Assembly: GCA_029859645.1 (NCBI GenBank)
Contig: JAOUCS010000006.1
Span: 1 to 64,000, forward strand
Origin: Lysobacterales bacterium
GTDB taxonomy: Bacteria > Pseudomonadota > Gammaproteobacteria > Xanthomonadales > SZUA-36
Reading direction: 5' to 3'
Length of the DNA: 64,000 nucleotides
This document shows positions 26,000-35,377 of the stretch, piece by piece. The notes beneath the pieces were generated by a model. That model searched no databases. It was not told the DNA's origin and saw only the letters and a program-made list of their open reading frames with translations. Position 1 is the first letter of the stretch. The number at the start of each line of letters is the position of its first letter. The translations under genes were made by a program, and so were the position numbers.

Positions 26000-26043
26000 T
26001 CATAAAACCACTTAATAATCATAATGATATGAGGAGTTTATAA

Positions 26044-26469
26044 GTGCAAGTCGAGAGAACCTTATCGATTATCAAGCCCGATGCCGTCGCCAAGAACGTG
26101 ATTGGTGAGATCTACAGCCGTTTTGAAAAGGCCGGTCTGAAAATTGTTGCAGCCCGGATGAAGCAGCTGAGTCGTGCCGATGCCGAGGAATTTTACGCTG
26201 TCCATGCGGAACGCCCGTTTTTCAATGCCCTGGTCGAGTTCATGACTTCCGGACCGGTCATGATCCAGGTACTGGAGGGTGAAAACGCAATTGCACTGAA
26301 TCGCGAGTTGATGGGCGCCACTAATCCGCAGGAAGCAGCGCCCGGAACCATTCGTGCCGATTTTGCCCAGAGCATCGACGCCAACGCGGTGCACGGTTCG
26401 GACGCTCCGGAAACTGCCGCAGTGGAAATTGCCTGCTTTTTCAGCGACAGCGACATCACTTCCCGCTAG
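26044..26469 (+). CDS. ndk: Nucleoside diphosphate kinase
   Basis: A 141-residue enzyme that moves the terminal phosphate from ATP to other nucleoside diphosphates through a phosphohistidine. The active histidine is H117 in [12 protein letters not shown], and the N-terminus [15 protein letters not shown] is typical. The start is GTG at 26044, preceded by GAGGAG at a suitable distance. First gene of the conserved gammaproteobacterial run ndk-rlmN-pilF-rodZ-hisS-yfgM-bamB-der. Confidence 0.97.
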   Translation: MQVERTLSIIKPDAVAKNVIGEIYSRFEKAGLKIVAARMKQLSRADAEEFYAVHAERPFFNALVEFMTSGPVMIQVLEGENAIALNRELMGATNPQEAAPGTIRADFAQSIDANAVHGSDAPETAAVEIACFFSDSDITSR

Positions 26470-26478
26470 CGGTTCTGG

Positions 26479-27582
26479 ATGTCCGTAACTGAAACACGTA
26501 TCAACCTGCTGGACCTGGACGAAGTCCGGCTGAGGGAATTTTTCCAGTCAATCGGTGAGAAACCGTTTCGAGCGGAACAGATTCTCAAGTGGATTTATCA
26601 CCAGGGAGTCACCGACTTTGAGTTGATGACAAACCTGAGCAAGGAGTTGCGTCAGCGGCTTGAGAGAGTGGCTGTCGTGGAACCCCCCAAAGTTCTGAGT
26701 GAGCAGGTCTCACTGGATGGTACGACCAAGTGGCTGATTGGTTTTGGCGGCGGCAACGCTGTTGAAACGGTTTTTATTCCCGAAACGAGCCGGGGCACAC
26801 TGTGCATATCGTCACAGGTGGGTTGCGCGTTGAACTGCACCTTTTGCGCCACCGGCGCCCAGGGCTTCAACCGCAACCTGACCACCGCTGAGATCATCGG
26901 ACAGGTATGGCTGGCGGCCCGGGCACTGGGGCATGAGCGCAATGGTATTCGGCGCATTACCAACGTGGTGCTGATGGGCATGGGCGAGCCGCTGCTCAAT
27001 TTCGATGCAGTAGTACCCGCGCTGTCGTTGTTGCGGCACGATCTCGGATTTGGTTTTGCGGCCAAGCGCGTCACCTTGTCGACTGCCGGCCTGGTGCCGG
27101 GCATCGACCGCTTGCGGGAAACCATTGACGTGGCGCTGGCGGTGTCGCTGCATGCGCCGGAAGATGCGTTGCGGGAAACCCTGGTGCCGCTGAACCGCAA
27201 GTACCCGATCAGGGAATTGATGCGAAGTTGCGCCGATTACGTGTCGGATAAGCATAAGCGGACCGTCACCTTTGAATACACGTTGATTGATGGCGTCAAT
27301 GACCACCCTGAGCATGCGCGGCAGTTGGTGAAACTGCTCAGGCGTCTGCCCAGCAAGCTTAACCTGATACCCTTCAATCCATTCCCCGGGACGCGCTACA
27401 GGTGCTCCACGGCAGAGCGTATCCGTGAGTTCCAGGAAATCGTCATGGCGGGGGGGTTGATTGCGACTGTCCGTAAAACCCGCGGCGATGATATCGATGC
27501 CGCCTGCGGCCAGTTGGCCGGTAAAGTGCTCGACCGTACCCGTCGAAGCCAGATGCTTCGACAACACATGCAAAGGAACTGA
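26479..27582 (+). CDS. rlmN: 23S rRNA/tRNA (adenine-C2)-methyltransferase RlmN
   Basis: A 367-residue radical SAM enzyme that methylates A2503 of 23S rRNA and A37 of some tRNAs. The iron-sulphur cysteines are C116, C120 and C123 in CALNCTFC. The methyl-carrying cysteine lies near the C-terminus in [12 protein letters not shown]. The length matches the family. It lies nine bases after ndk and one base before the pilF start. Confidence 0.97.
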   Translation: MSVTETRINLLDLDEVRLREFFQSIGEKPFRAEQILKWIYHQGVTDFELMTNLSKELRQRLERVAVVEPPKVLSEQVSLDGTTKWLIGFGGGNAVETVFIPETSRGTLCISSQVGCALNCTFCATGAQGFNRNLTTAEIIGQVWLAARALGHERNGIRRITNVVLMGMGEPLLNFDAVVPALSLLRHDLGFGFAAKRVTLSTAGLVPGIDRLRETIDVALAVSLHAPEDALRETLVPLNRKYPIRELMRSCADYVSDKHKRTVTFEYTLIDGVNDHPEHARQLVKLLRRLPSKLNLIPFNPFPGTRYRCSTAERIREFQEIVMAGGLIATVRKTRGDDIDAACGQLAGKVLDRTRRSQMLRQHMQRN

Positions 27583-27583
27583 C

Positions 27584-28330
27584 ATGTTGAAACTGGTGCT
27601 ACTGATTGCCACGCTGATGATCGTTGCCTGTGAAAGCACGCCGAAAAAATCAGATGCCTCCAAGCGTAAAGCGGCCGAAACGAATACCTCGCTGGGCCGT
27701 AATTACATGGACAGGGGGCAGTATGAAATTGCGCTTGAGAAGCTGAAAAGAGCGGTTGCAAACGATAAGACCTATGCGCCGGCGCACACCTTGCTGGGGG
27801 TTCTGTACGAAACCATTGGTGAAACCGAACTGGCCGGCAAGGAATACAAGCTGGCCCTGCAGTATGACCCGACGGACGGGGACGTGAACAATAACTATGG
27901 CGCCTATCTTTGCGCTACCGGTAAAGGCAATGAAGCAGACAAGTATTTCCTGGCCGCGGTGGATGATCCCTTCTACACCACGCCCGGATTGGCGTTATCG
28001 AACGCCGGCTCCTGTGCGCTCGAACGTGGTGATCTGGACAAAGCTGAAACCTTTTTGAGACAATCGCTGGATTATGACAGCAAGCTGGCCGGATCGCTCT
28101 TGCCGATGGCCAGGATCAGTTACCAGCAGGGTTCCTATTTACGCGCGCGGGCCTTTCTGCAGCGCTACGAAGCGGTGGGGGCCATGAACGAGGAAAGCCT
28201 CGCACTGGGGTATGACATAGAAAAAGAGCTGGGCGATGAGCAGGCAGCCAGTCGTTACCGGCAATCATTGATGGAGCGCTATCCCGGCTCCACGCAGGCT
28301 GGCAGGGTTGCCGGCCAGGATGGAAGATGA
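27584..28330 (+). CDS. pilF: Type IV pilus biogenesis/stability lipoprotein PilF (PilW)
   Basis: A 248-residue TPR lipoprotein. The lipobox is LMIVAC with C16 lipidated, then TPR repeats (SLGRNYMDRGQYEIALEKL and following). PilF helps the PilQ secretin assemble in the outer membrane. ATG at 27584 has AAGGA upstream; the open frame extends back into rlmN but that part is not coding for this protein. No other pilus genes are in the window. The location between rlmN and rodZ is the conserved one, which supports the name. Confidence 0.9.
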   Translation: MLKLVLLIATLMIVACESTPKKSDASKRKAAETNTSLGRNYMDRGQYEIALEKLKRAVANDKTYAPAHTLLGVLYETIGETELAGKEYKLALQYDPTDGDVNNNYGAYLCATGKGNEADKYFLAAVDDPFYTTPGLALSNAGSCALERGDLDKAETFLRQSLDYDSKLAGSLLPMARISYQQGSYLRARAFLQRYEAVGAMNEESLALGYDIEKELGDEQAASRYRQSLMERYPGSTQAGRVAGQDGR

Positions 28331-29199
28331 GCCGTCAGAAAGAACTGATACCGTTGCGGCCAGGTGACCTGCTTCGCTACGAACGGGAACAACAGGGAAT
28401 GTCCATCGAGCTTGCCTCGCGACGTTCCAGGATCAAGCCTTCCGTGCTGGAGGCCATCGAAAGCGGCGAAACCGGGGACATACCGTCTGTTTATCTGCGT
28501 GGTTATATCAAAAATTATGCGGGCTTCCTGGGCGCAGATATTTCCGGTATCGAGGAGCACATGGAACATGTGCAGGGGGCCGAGCCCGAAGTTCGTACCG
28601 TTTTCACCGTCAACACCAACCGGAGTACCGCGGAAAAATGGCTGAAGGCATCCAGTTACCTGGCCGCTTCAGTACTGATCGCGACGCTTGCCTGGCAGTT
28701 TACCCACCAGGCTGTGCGGTTTTCTCAAGGTGATTCGCAGTTGTCTTCCGCTACGGAAGTCCCGACCGAGTCGATCGGTACGGACTCGCCGCAAAACAGG
28801 CAGGAATCGCGTCCTTCCAATACCCATCTGAACGCATCCATTGCCTCGATGGAGGTGATCGGCAAGGATCCTGCCCTGACCGGAACATCCCCGGCGGAAC
28901 AGGCATGGGCAGCGATCAGCGGAAATACGGACGCAACGGATGATCCGGCGAGTCTGCAGCATCGCCTGATGATTACAACTTCCGCAGATACCTGGGTCGA
29001 GATTGCAGATGCATCCGGCAAGCAATTGGAGCTGGACCTGATCAGGGCGGGGAGCAGCCGGGAATACCAGGGGCAGGCTCCCTTCGATGTCATGATTGGC
29101 AGGGCTTCAGCGGTGGTGCTGAATATGGACGGTAGCGAAATCAGCCTGGGGCCGCATACGCGGGGCAACGTGGCCCGTTTCACGCTGCAACCACAGTGA
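28327..29199 (+). CDS. rodZ: Cell-shape protein RodZ (HTH and DUF4115 domains)
   Basis: A 290-residue protein. Residues 10-80 form an HTH (xre-like) domain (GDLLRYEREQQGMSIELASRRS, split at the turn), residues 108-130 a transmembrane helix (SSYLAASVLIATLAWQF), and the C-terminal 80 residues a periplasmic DUF4115 domain. RodZ links MreB to the membrane to keep rod shape. Its start overlaps the pilF stop (ATGA) and its stop overlaps the hisS start (GTGA). In most gammaproteobacteria ispG lies between rodZ and hisS; here it is absent. Confidence 0.9.
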   Translation: MSRQKELIPLRPGDLLRYEREQQGMSIELASRRSRIKPSVLEAIESGETGDIPSVYLRGYIKNYAGFLGADISGIEEHMEHVQGAEPEVRTVFTVNTNRSTAEKWLKASSYLAASVLIATLAWQFTHQAVRFSQGDSQLSSATEVPTESIGTDSPQNRQESRPSNTHLNASIASMEVIGKDPALTGTSPAEQAWAAISGNTDATDDPASLQHRLMITTSADTWVEIADASGKQLELDLIRAGSSREYQGQAPFDVMIGRASAVVLNMDGSEISLGPHTRGNVARFTLQPQ

Positions 29200-30473
29200 C
29201 TTCGGCTATCAATTCAATTCGTGGCATGCATGATACGCTGCCGGCAGACATGCACTTGTGGCACACGCTGGAGCGCACGGTCAAAGCCGTTTTTGCGTCT
29301 TACGGCTTCAGCGAGATCCGCATTCCCGTGCTCGAAAAAACGGAGCTGTTTGCCCGGGCGATAGGTGACGCCACCGACGTGGTCGAGAAGGAAATGTACA
29401 CCTTCGAAGACCGCAACGGCGATTGGTTGAGCCTGCGCCCGGAAGGCACGGCCGGCGTCGTCCGCGCAGTTCTGCAGAATGGCCTGCTGTACGCTGCTCC
29501 GGTGCGGCTGTGGTACATCGGCCCGATGTTTCGGCGCGAACGGCCGCAGAAAGGCCGGACCCGGCAATTTCACCAGGTGGGCGCTGAAGTTTTCGGCGCG
29601 GCCGGACCGGACATCGATGCTGAATTGCTGGCGATGTGCCAGCGCATCTGGCAGTTGCTTGGGCTGAATAACATCCGGCTTGAAGTGAATTCGCTCGGGA
29701 CTTCGCAGGAGCGCGCCCGGTATCGTGAAAACCTGTATGCCTTTCTGAACGACAACCGCGATAGCCTGGATGCCGACAGCCTCAGACGGCTGGAGCGAAA
29801 TCCGCTGAGAATCCTGGACAGTAAGAATTCATCGGTGCAGGAACTGCTGCGCGACGCGCCCGTCCTGGCTGATTACCTGGGCGAGGAGTCGGTGGAACAT
29901 TTCGATGGCTTCTGCAGCTTGCTGCAAAGCTTTGACGTGCCTTACCAGGTCAATCCGAGGTTGGTGCGGGGGCTGGATTACTACAGTCACACGGTATTCG
30001 AGTGGATTACCAGTGATCTGGGCGCACAGGGAACGGTCTGTGCCGGCGGCAGGTACGACGGGCTGGTTGAAATCCAGGGCGGCAAGCCCTGGCCCGGGGT
30101 AGGATTTGCGATGGGGCAGGAGCGGCTGGTGGAATTGATGCGCGAACAGTCGGAGCCACCGCACGAGGTACCCCATGTGTATTGCGTAATGGTCGGAGCA
30201 GGCGCTATTGATGGGGGCATGAAATTGGCCGAGCAATTGCGGCAGGGCGTCAAAGGCTTGCGCATCCAGTCAAACCTGGGCGGTGGCAGCTTCAAATCGC
30301 AGTTTAAGAGAGCTGACCGGAGTGGTGCTGCGTTGGCCATGGTTCTCGGCGAAGACGAGTTGCAGCAAAGGCGGGTCACGATCAAGCATCTGCGGGATCG
30401 GGCCGGTCAGGAAGAAATTAGCCTGGATGACGTCGAATCCTGGTTTCAGAACTACCTGCGCATGTTAAACTAA
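29196..30473 (+). CDS. hisS: Histidyl-tRNA synthetase
   Basis: A 425-residue class II synthetase that charges tRNA-His. Motif 2 is around MFRRERPQKGR, the histidine-specific motif RGLDYYSHTVFEW is complete, and the C-terminal anticodon-binding domain follows. The start is GTG at 29196, overlapping the rodZ stop. The length matches E. coli HisS (424 residues). Confidence 0.97.
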   Translation: MTSAINSIRGMHDTLPADMHLWHTLERTVKAVFASYGFSEIRIPVLEKTELFARAIGDATDVVEKEMYTFEDRNGDWLSLRPEGTAGVVRAVLQNGLLYAAPVRLWYIGPMFRRERPQKGRTRQFHQVGAEVFGAAGPDIDAELLAMCQRIWQLLGLNNIRLEVNSLGTSQERARYRENLYAFLNDNRDSLDADSLRRLERNPLRILDSKNSSVQELLRDAPVLADYLGEESVEHFDGFCSLLQSFDVPYQVNPRLVRGLDYYSHTVFEWITSDLGAQGTVCAGGRYDGLVEIQGGKPWPGVGFAMGQERLVELMREQSEPPHEVPHVYCVMVGAGAIDGGMKLAEQLRQGVKGLRIQSNLGGGSFKSQFKRADRSGAALAMVLGEDELQQRRVTIKHLRDRAGQEEISLDDVESWFQNYLRMLN

Positions 30474-30498
30474 CCCGTTTACATTCTGAGATTCCATC

Positions 30499-31158
30499 AT
30501 GGTTGAAGTTTATGACGCCCACGAACAGGGCGAAATCGTCAAGAAGTGGCTGAGCGAAAACGGCAGCGCCATCGTTATGGGGCTGGTAATTGCCTTTGGC
30601 GGGCTCTTCGGATTCAAGCAATGGCAGGGCTGGCAGGAAAACAGCCGGCAGGCTGCCGCTGTCGAATTTGAGGTGATGACCGACTTGCTGTCCACCGGGC
30701 AACTGGATGCAGCGGTAGCCAATTTTCAAAACCTTCAGGACGAATACGCCAAGTCTCCCTATACCTCGATGGCGGCTTTACAGTTCGCCCGGGCCCGAAT
30801 CGCTGCGAACCAACCAGACCTCGCGGTTGGACTTTATGAATTCGTGATGGAAAACGGTTATCCCAAGGCGATGAAAGTGGTTGCCCGGGAACGGCTGGCT
30901 CGTGTGCTGCTGGACCAGGGGCAGCCCGATGCTGCAATGGCGCTGATTGACGGCGCAACGGACATTACCGGCTTTGAGTCGCGGTTTGCCGAAGTCCGGG
31001 GCGATATTCACCTGGACCAGGGCAGGGTGGAAGACGCTGTTTCCGCATACCAGGAAGCGTTGGAATTGCTTGAACCCGGTGCTGGTGATCGCGGCTTCCT
31101 GGTGATGAAACTGCAGTCACTTGGCGCAGAAGTTCCGGAACCGGGAATCGGGTCGTGA
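30499..31158 (+). CDS. yfgM: YfgM-like ancillary SecYEG/BAM protein
   Basis: A 219-residue inner-membrane protein with one N-terminal transmembrane helix (SAIVMGLVIAFGGLFGFKQW) and a periplasmic TPR domain. The N-terminal DAHEQGEIVKKWLSENG is typical of YfgM, which associates with SecYEG and PpiD and helps outer-membrane protein traffic. The stop overlaps the bamB start (GTGA), matching its usual coupling with bamB. Confidence 0.92.
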   Translation: MVEVYDAHEQGEIVKKWLSENGSAIVMGLVIAFGGLFGFKQWQGWQENSRQAAAVEFEVMTDLLSTGQLDAAVANFQNLQDEYAKSPYTSMAALQFARARIAANQPDLAVGLYEFVMENGYPKAMKVVARERLARVLLDQGQPDAAMALIDGATDITGFESRFAEVRGDIHLDQGRVEDAVSAYQEALELLEPGAGDRGFLVMKLQSLGAEVPEPGIGS

Positions 31159-32315
31159 AAAAGCTCGTCATCGCTTTTATAGCGGTAGGAATACTCCTCC
31201 AGGGTTGTAGCTGGATCCAGAGTTGGGGTGATGATGAGCCCAATCAGCCGGCCCCGCTGGTTGAATTCAAAACTTCGCTGAACGTCAAGAAAATCTGGAG
31301 CGTTAACGTGGGCGACGGTATGGGTAAGCAGGGCATCAGCATGGCGCCCCGCTATTCCTCCGGAGCACTGTTCGCCGCAGACCACAAGGGCAAACTGGTC
31401 GCCGTTGATGCAGAGACCGGCCGCAAAAACTGGGAACTGAAAACCGAGCAACCGTTTTCCGGTGGCCCCGGACTGGATAATGAACAGATTTACATGGGCA
31501 CCATTGACGGTCGCGTCATTGCCTATGATCGCAACAGCGGAACAGAATTGTGGAATGCCCAGGTTTCCTCTGAAGTACTGACGCCTCCCGCCTCCGCGGA
31601 TGGCATTGTCGTGGTGCGTTGCATCGATGGCCGGGTTTTTGGTCTCGACGTGATCAACGGCCGCCGGATCTGGATTTACGACCATAGTGTTCCACTGCTG
31701 ACGCTGCGCGGCAACGCGGACCTGCTGGTCAGGGCCGGCGTGGTCTTCGTCGGCTACGACGATGGCAGTGTAGTAGCCCTGAAACTGGAAGACGGCGCCC
31801 TGATCTGGAACCAGACCATCGTCTCGCCGGAAGGCCGCACCGAGCTCGACAGGCTGGCGGACGTCGGCACGCAGATGGTAATCGTCGCCTCCGACCTGAT
31901 CGTATCAAGCTATAAAAAACGCGTCGTTTCGCTGGCCGCCGATTCCGGCCGGTTGCTTTGGTTCAAGGAAATTTCCTCGGCTACCGGTGTACAGGTCGAT
32001 CGCACGAATCTGGCTGTCAGCGAAGCCAATGGCGATTTCTGGATGCTGGATCGCCGCAATGGCGCAACGATGTGGAAACTGGACCAGATGAGCAACCGGG
32101 GGCTGACACGTCCCGCTTTCTACGGCAATTATGTGGTGGTGGGTGACCAGGAAGGTTACCTGCACTGGATCGATACGGATATTGGCTCATTTGTCGCCCG
32201 TGAGCGGGCCGGCAAGAAGGGGTTTGCCACGGCTCCGATCACCGTTGGTACAACGCTCTACGTGCTCACCCATGGAGGCGAACTCATTGCTTACCGTGCG
32301 GGTGCGGCACTTTAG
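31155..32315 (+). CDS. bamB: Outer-membrane protein assembly factor BamB
   Basis: A 386-residue lipoprotein that is part of the BAM complex. The signal peptide ends in LLQGC with C18 lipidated. Eight PQQ-like beta-propeller repeats follow, with GKLVAVDAETGRKNWELKTE and similar blades. It helps fold outer-membrane beta barrels together with BamA. GTG start overlapping the yfgM stop. Confidence 0.95.
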   Translation: MKKLVIAFIAVGILLQGCSWIQSWGDDEPNQPAPLVEFKTSLNVKKIWSVNVGDGMGKQGISMAPRYSSGALFAADHKGKLVAVDAETGRKNWELKTEQPFSGGPGLDNEQIYMGTIDGRVIAYDRNSGTELWNAQVSSEVLTPPASADGIVVVRCIDGRVFGLDVINGRRIWIYDHSVPLLTLRGNADLLVRAGVVFVGYDDGSVVALKLEDGALIWNQTIVSPEGRTELDRLADVGTQMVIVASDLIVSSYKKRVVSLAADSGRLLWFKEISSATGVQVDRTNLAVSEANGDFWMLDRRNGATMWKLDQMSNRGLTRPAFYGNYVVVGDQEGYLHWIDTDIGSFVARERAGKKGFATAPITVGTTLYVLTHGGELIAYRAGAAL

Positions 32316-32335
32316 TTTTTTCAGGGGTCAGGACA

Positions 32336-33736
32336 TTGCTGCCCGTCGTCGCTATCGTAGGTCGACCCAACGTCGGTAAATCGACGCTGTTCAATGCGCT
32401 GACCCGAACCCGGGATGCGCTGGTCGCCGATATGCCGGGCGTCACCCGGGACCGGCAATACGGTATATCCAGGGTTGGGAAAAATCCGTGCCTGCTGGTG
32501 GATACGGGCGGGCTCGTATCCAACGCCGAGGGCATTGATTACCTGACCGCTCAACAGGTTCACCAGGCCATCGAGGAATCCGAGTTGGTGCTGTTCGTGG
32601 TCAGCGCCCGTGACGGCCTGATGGCGGAAGACAAGGAAATCGCGTCCCTGCTCAGAAAATCCTCAAGTCAGGTGGTCATGGTGGCCAACAAAATCGATGG
32701 CCTGGACGAGGAAACGGCCGTGGCCGATTTTGCCAGCCTGGGTATGGGCGACTTGCTGCCGGTGGCTGCCACACACCGCCGGGGCCTGGATTCGATGATG
32801 CGCCGGGTCGAGCAACTGTTACCGGAAGCGCCCGAAGCGGAAGAAGAAGAGACGACTGACCGTTTGCGCCTGGCCATTGTCGGCCGGCCGAATGTTGGCA
32901 AATCGACGCTGGTTAACCGCCTTCTCGGTGAAGAGCGTGTGCTGGCTTTCGACCAGCCAGGCACCACCCGCGATACGATCAGCACGATGATGGAGCGGGA
33001 CGGCCAGGAATATGAGCTGATCGATACGGCTGGCGTCAGGCGCCGCTCAAGAGTGACCGAAGTGGTTGAGAAATTCAGCACGATCAAAGCGCTCCAGGCC
33101 ATTGAGCGCGCCCATGTCGTGGTCCTGATGCTGGATGCAAATGAAGGCCTGACGGACCAGGACACGACCTTGCTGGGACATGTGCTGACACAGGGCCGCG
33201 CCCTGGTGATCGCTCTGAACAAGTGGGATGGACTGGACCCGGATCATCGCAAGCGCATCCGGTCAGATATGGACCGCAAACTGACTTACGTAGACTGGGC
33301 GCAACGGGTCACGCTCTCGGCCCTGCATGGCTCTGGTATACAGGAATTGATGAAGGCCGTGCAGGTCGCATGGAAGAGCGCTTTGAAAGACTTCAGCACA
33401 CCGGAGCTGACCCGGGTGCTGACAGCGGCGTTTGACGCGCATCAGCCGCCGATGAAACACGGCAGGACCGCAAAGCTGCGCTACGCACACTCCGGCGGAA
33501 AATTGCCGCCGAGAATTATCATTCACGGCAGCCGCACGGACACCATTCCCGATTCCTATCGCCGGTACCTGGTCAACCGGTTTATCAAGCACTTCAAGCT
33601 CAAGGGCACCCCCGTTTTTATCGACTTTCGGGACAGCGACAATCCTTACAAGAACCGGAAAAACGTTCTCAGCCGGAGACAGCTTGAAAAACGCAAACGC
33701 CTGAAAAAATTCACTGGCAGAAAATCACGCAAGTAG
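32336..33736 (+). CDS. der: Ribosome-associated GTPase Der (EngA)
   Basis: A 466-residue protein with two tandem GTPase domains (GRPNVGKSTLF near residue 9 and again GRPNVGKSTLV near residue 185) and a KH-like C-terminal domain. It acts in 50S ribosome assembly. TTG at 32336 is the start because it gives the usual N-terminus LPVVAIVGRPNVG; AGGGGTCAGGA lies upstream. The C-terminal tail is lysine and arginine rich, as in other gammaproteobacterial Der proteins. Last gene of the conserved run. Confidence 0.96.
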   Translation: MLPVVAIVGRPNVGKSTLFNALTRTRDALVADMPGVTRDRQYGISRVGKNPCLLVDTGGLVSNAEGIDYLTAQQVHQAIEESELVLFVVSARDGLMAEDKEIASLLRKSSSQVVMVANKIDGLDEETAVADFASLGMGDLLPVAATHRRGLDSMMRRVEQLLPEAPEAEEEETTDRLRLAIVGRPNVGKSTLVNRLLGEERVLAFDQPGTTRDTISTMMERDGQEYELIDTAGVRRRSRVTEVVEKFSTIKALQAIERAHVVVLMLDANEGLTDQDTTLLGHVLTQGRALVIALNKWDGLDPDHRKRIRSDMDRKLTYVDWAQRVTLSALHGSGIQELMKAVQVAWKSALKDFSTPELTRVLTAAFDAHQPPMKHGRTAKLRYAHSGGKLPPRIIIHGSRTDTIPDSYRRYLVNRFIKHFKLKGTPVFIDFRDSDNPYKNRKNVLSRRQLEKRKRLKKFTGRKSRK

Positions 33737-33757
33737 TCACCGGCTGAATCCTCTCTC

Positions 33758-34867
33758 ATGAACGAACGTCACACTGCACCCCTAGAAACCCCGGTCAGCG
33801 AAGTGGCGGATCAGGTATCGGAAACCTGCCCACTGTTCGATATAAGAACCGTGAATGAACGCCAGACCGGTGCGCCCGTGGGTTCCATCGCTCTATCCGT
33901 CGAGGAACTGCTGACAAAGGTCAGGGAATCTGCACCGGATGTGAAACTACGGGGGTGGGTGATGTGCAGCGAGGGGCTGCGGTCGCTGGCTGCGGTAAAG
34001 CAGTTATGGGCACTGGGAGGCACAGGTTTCAGCAGCGTCGCGGGTGGCTTCAGGGACTGGCGCGAAGCCGGGTTGCCGGTCGCTTTTCCAGCCGGGCTGG
34101 ACTCCGGCCAGGCGGAGCGATACGCCCGTCACCTGGTCATGCCGCAGGTGGGTGCCGAAGGACAAAGAAAACTGCTGGATTCCCGCATCCTGCTGGTTGG
34201 CCTCGGCGGCCTCAATTCGCCAGTGGCTATGTACCTGGCGGCTGCAGGTGTCGGCACGCTGGGCCTGGTCGATTTTGACAGCGTCGAGCAGAGCAATCTG
34301 CAGCGCCAGGTGGTGCATGGCGAGAGCAGCGTGGGGCTTGCCAAGGCTGAATCGGCCCAGCAGCGGATACGGGATATCAACTCTGCGGTCAATACGGTCG
34401 TCATCGACCGGGAGGTCAGCCGGGAAAACGCCGCATCATTGGTGGAAAACTGGGATATCGTGATCGACGGCACCGATAATTTCGCGACCCGCTATGCCTT
34501 GAATGCAGCGTGTGTGCAGCACTCGATACCCCTGGTTTACGGCGCGGTAATGCGGTTCCAGGGACAGGTGGCTGTATTCTGGCCGGCGGCGAAATCATTG
34601 CCTGGGTCTTCCTGCTTCCAATGCCTGATGCCCCGGCCACCGGCGGCCGGCGAAGCACCAGGCTGTGCTGAAGCCGGGGTGCTGGGCGTTCTGCCGGGCA
34701 TTGTGGGTGCTCTGCAGGCCAGCGAGGCATTGAAACTTGCCCTGGACATCGGGCGGCCGCTGGTCGGCGAGCTGCTGATGGTCGATGCCCTGACCATGGA
34801 GTTCCGGAAAATGCTGATCCCGGTGAACAGATCCTGTTCCTGCTGTGGTTCAGAGTCGCCAGGATGA
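33758..34867 (+). CDS. moeB: MoeB/ThiF-type sulphur carrier adenylyltransferase with N-terminal rhodanese domain
   Basis: A 369-residue fusion. Residues 15-112 form a rhodanese domain with C70 in the MCSEGLRS loop, the usual persulphide site. Residues 118-365 form a ThiF/MoeB adenylating domain (ERYARHLVMPQVG, FDSVEQSNLQRQVVHG, DGTDNFATRYALN) with the zinc cysteines CFQC and CSCC and the CAEAGVLGVLPG loop. The glycine-rich loop reads GLGGLNSP, where MoeB proteins normally have a glycine instead of the asparagine. It probably activates MoaD (molybdopterin) or ThiS, with the rhodanese supplying sulphur. Its 3' end overlaps that of the convergent glutathione peroxidase gene by 18 bases. Confidence 0.82.
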   Translation: MNERHTAPLETPVSEVADQVSETCPLFDIRTVNERQTGAPVGSIALSVEELLTKVRESAPDVKLRGWVMCSEGLRSLAAVKQLWALGGTGFSSVAGGFRDWREAGLPVAFPAGLDSGQAERYARHLVMPQVGAEGQRKLLDSRILLVGLGGLNSPVAMYLAAAGVGTLGLVDFDSVEQSNLQRQVVHGESSVGLAKAESAQQRIRDINSAVNTVVIDREVSRENAASLVENWDIVIDGTDNFATRYALNAACVQHSIPLVYGAVMRFQGQVAVFWPAAKSLPGSSCFQCLMPRPPAAGEAPGCAEAGVLGVLPGIVGALQASEALKLALDIGRPLVGELLMVDALTMEFRKMLIPVNRSCSCCGSESPG

Positions 34868-35338
34868 CAGGTTTCGTTCGATCTCGTGGCGAAAAGAAGG
34901 GTCATCAGGCTCGACTTTCGACGGCCAGTGTTTCAGTAACGACCCGTCTGCTGTAAACAGATATTTGAAAAAATTCCAGGTGGGCAGTATGTCCCTGGTG
35001 TATTCTTCGCGCAGGGCTATAAACAGCGGATGTGCGCCCATTCCGGTGATACTCTGTTTTTGCGTCATCGGGAATGTCACATCGAACTGGCTCGTGCAGA
35101 ACGCAAGGATGGCTTCGTCGTCTCCAGGCTCCTGCGAACCGAAATCATTGCAGGGAATACCGATGACCACCAGCCCGGAAGGCCGGTATTCTTCCCACAG
35201 CGCCTGGAGTTTTGAATACTGCGATGTATAACCGCACTCGGATGCGGTATTGACAAGCAACAGTGGTTGGCCGTTCCATCGGTTTAGCGGCATGGTCACT
35301 CCCTGGAGGGAGTGGAAAACAAACTCATGGACTCGCAT
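34850..35338 (-). CDS. Glutathione peroxidase (cysteine type)
   Basis: A 162-residue peroxidase that reduces hydroperoxides with thiols. The peroxidatic cysteine is C35 in TASECGYTSQY, the partner Gln is Q69 (NDFGSQEPG), and the Trp is in PTWNFFKY. Cysteine replaces selenocysteine as in most bacterial members, many of which prefer thioredoxin to glutathione. Start at 35338 has a strong AGGAGG ribosome site; the longer frame to 35398 is rejected. Divergent from folD with about 40 bases between them. Confidence 0.9.
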   Translation of the reverse strand: MRVHEFVFHSLQGVTMPLNRWNGQPLLLVNTASECGYTSQYSKLQALWEEYRPSGLVVIGIPCNDFGSQEPGDDEAILAFCTSQFDVTFPMTQKQSITGMGAHPLFIALREEYTRDILPTWNFFKYLFTADGSLLKHWPSKVEPDDPSFRHEIERNLSSWRL

Positions 35339-35377
35339 AGAATTTTCCTCCTTGTCTAAACTAAAATACCCCGGATC

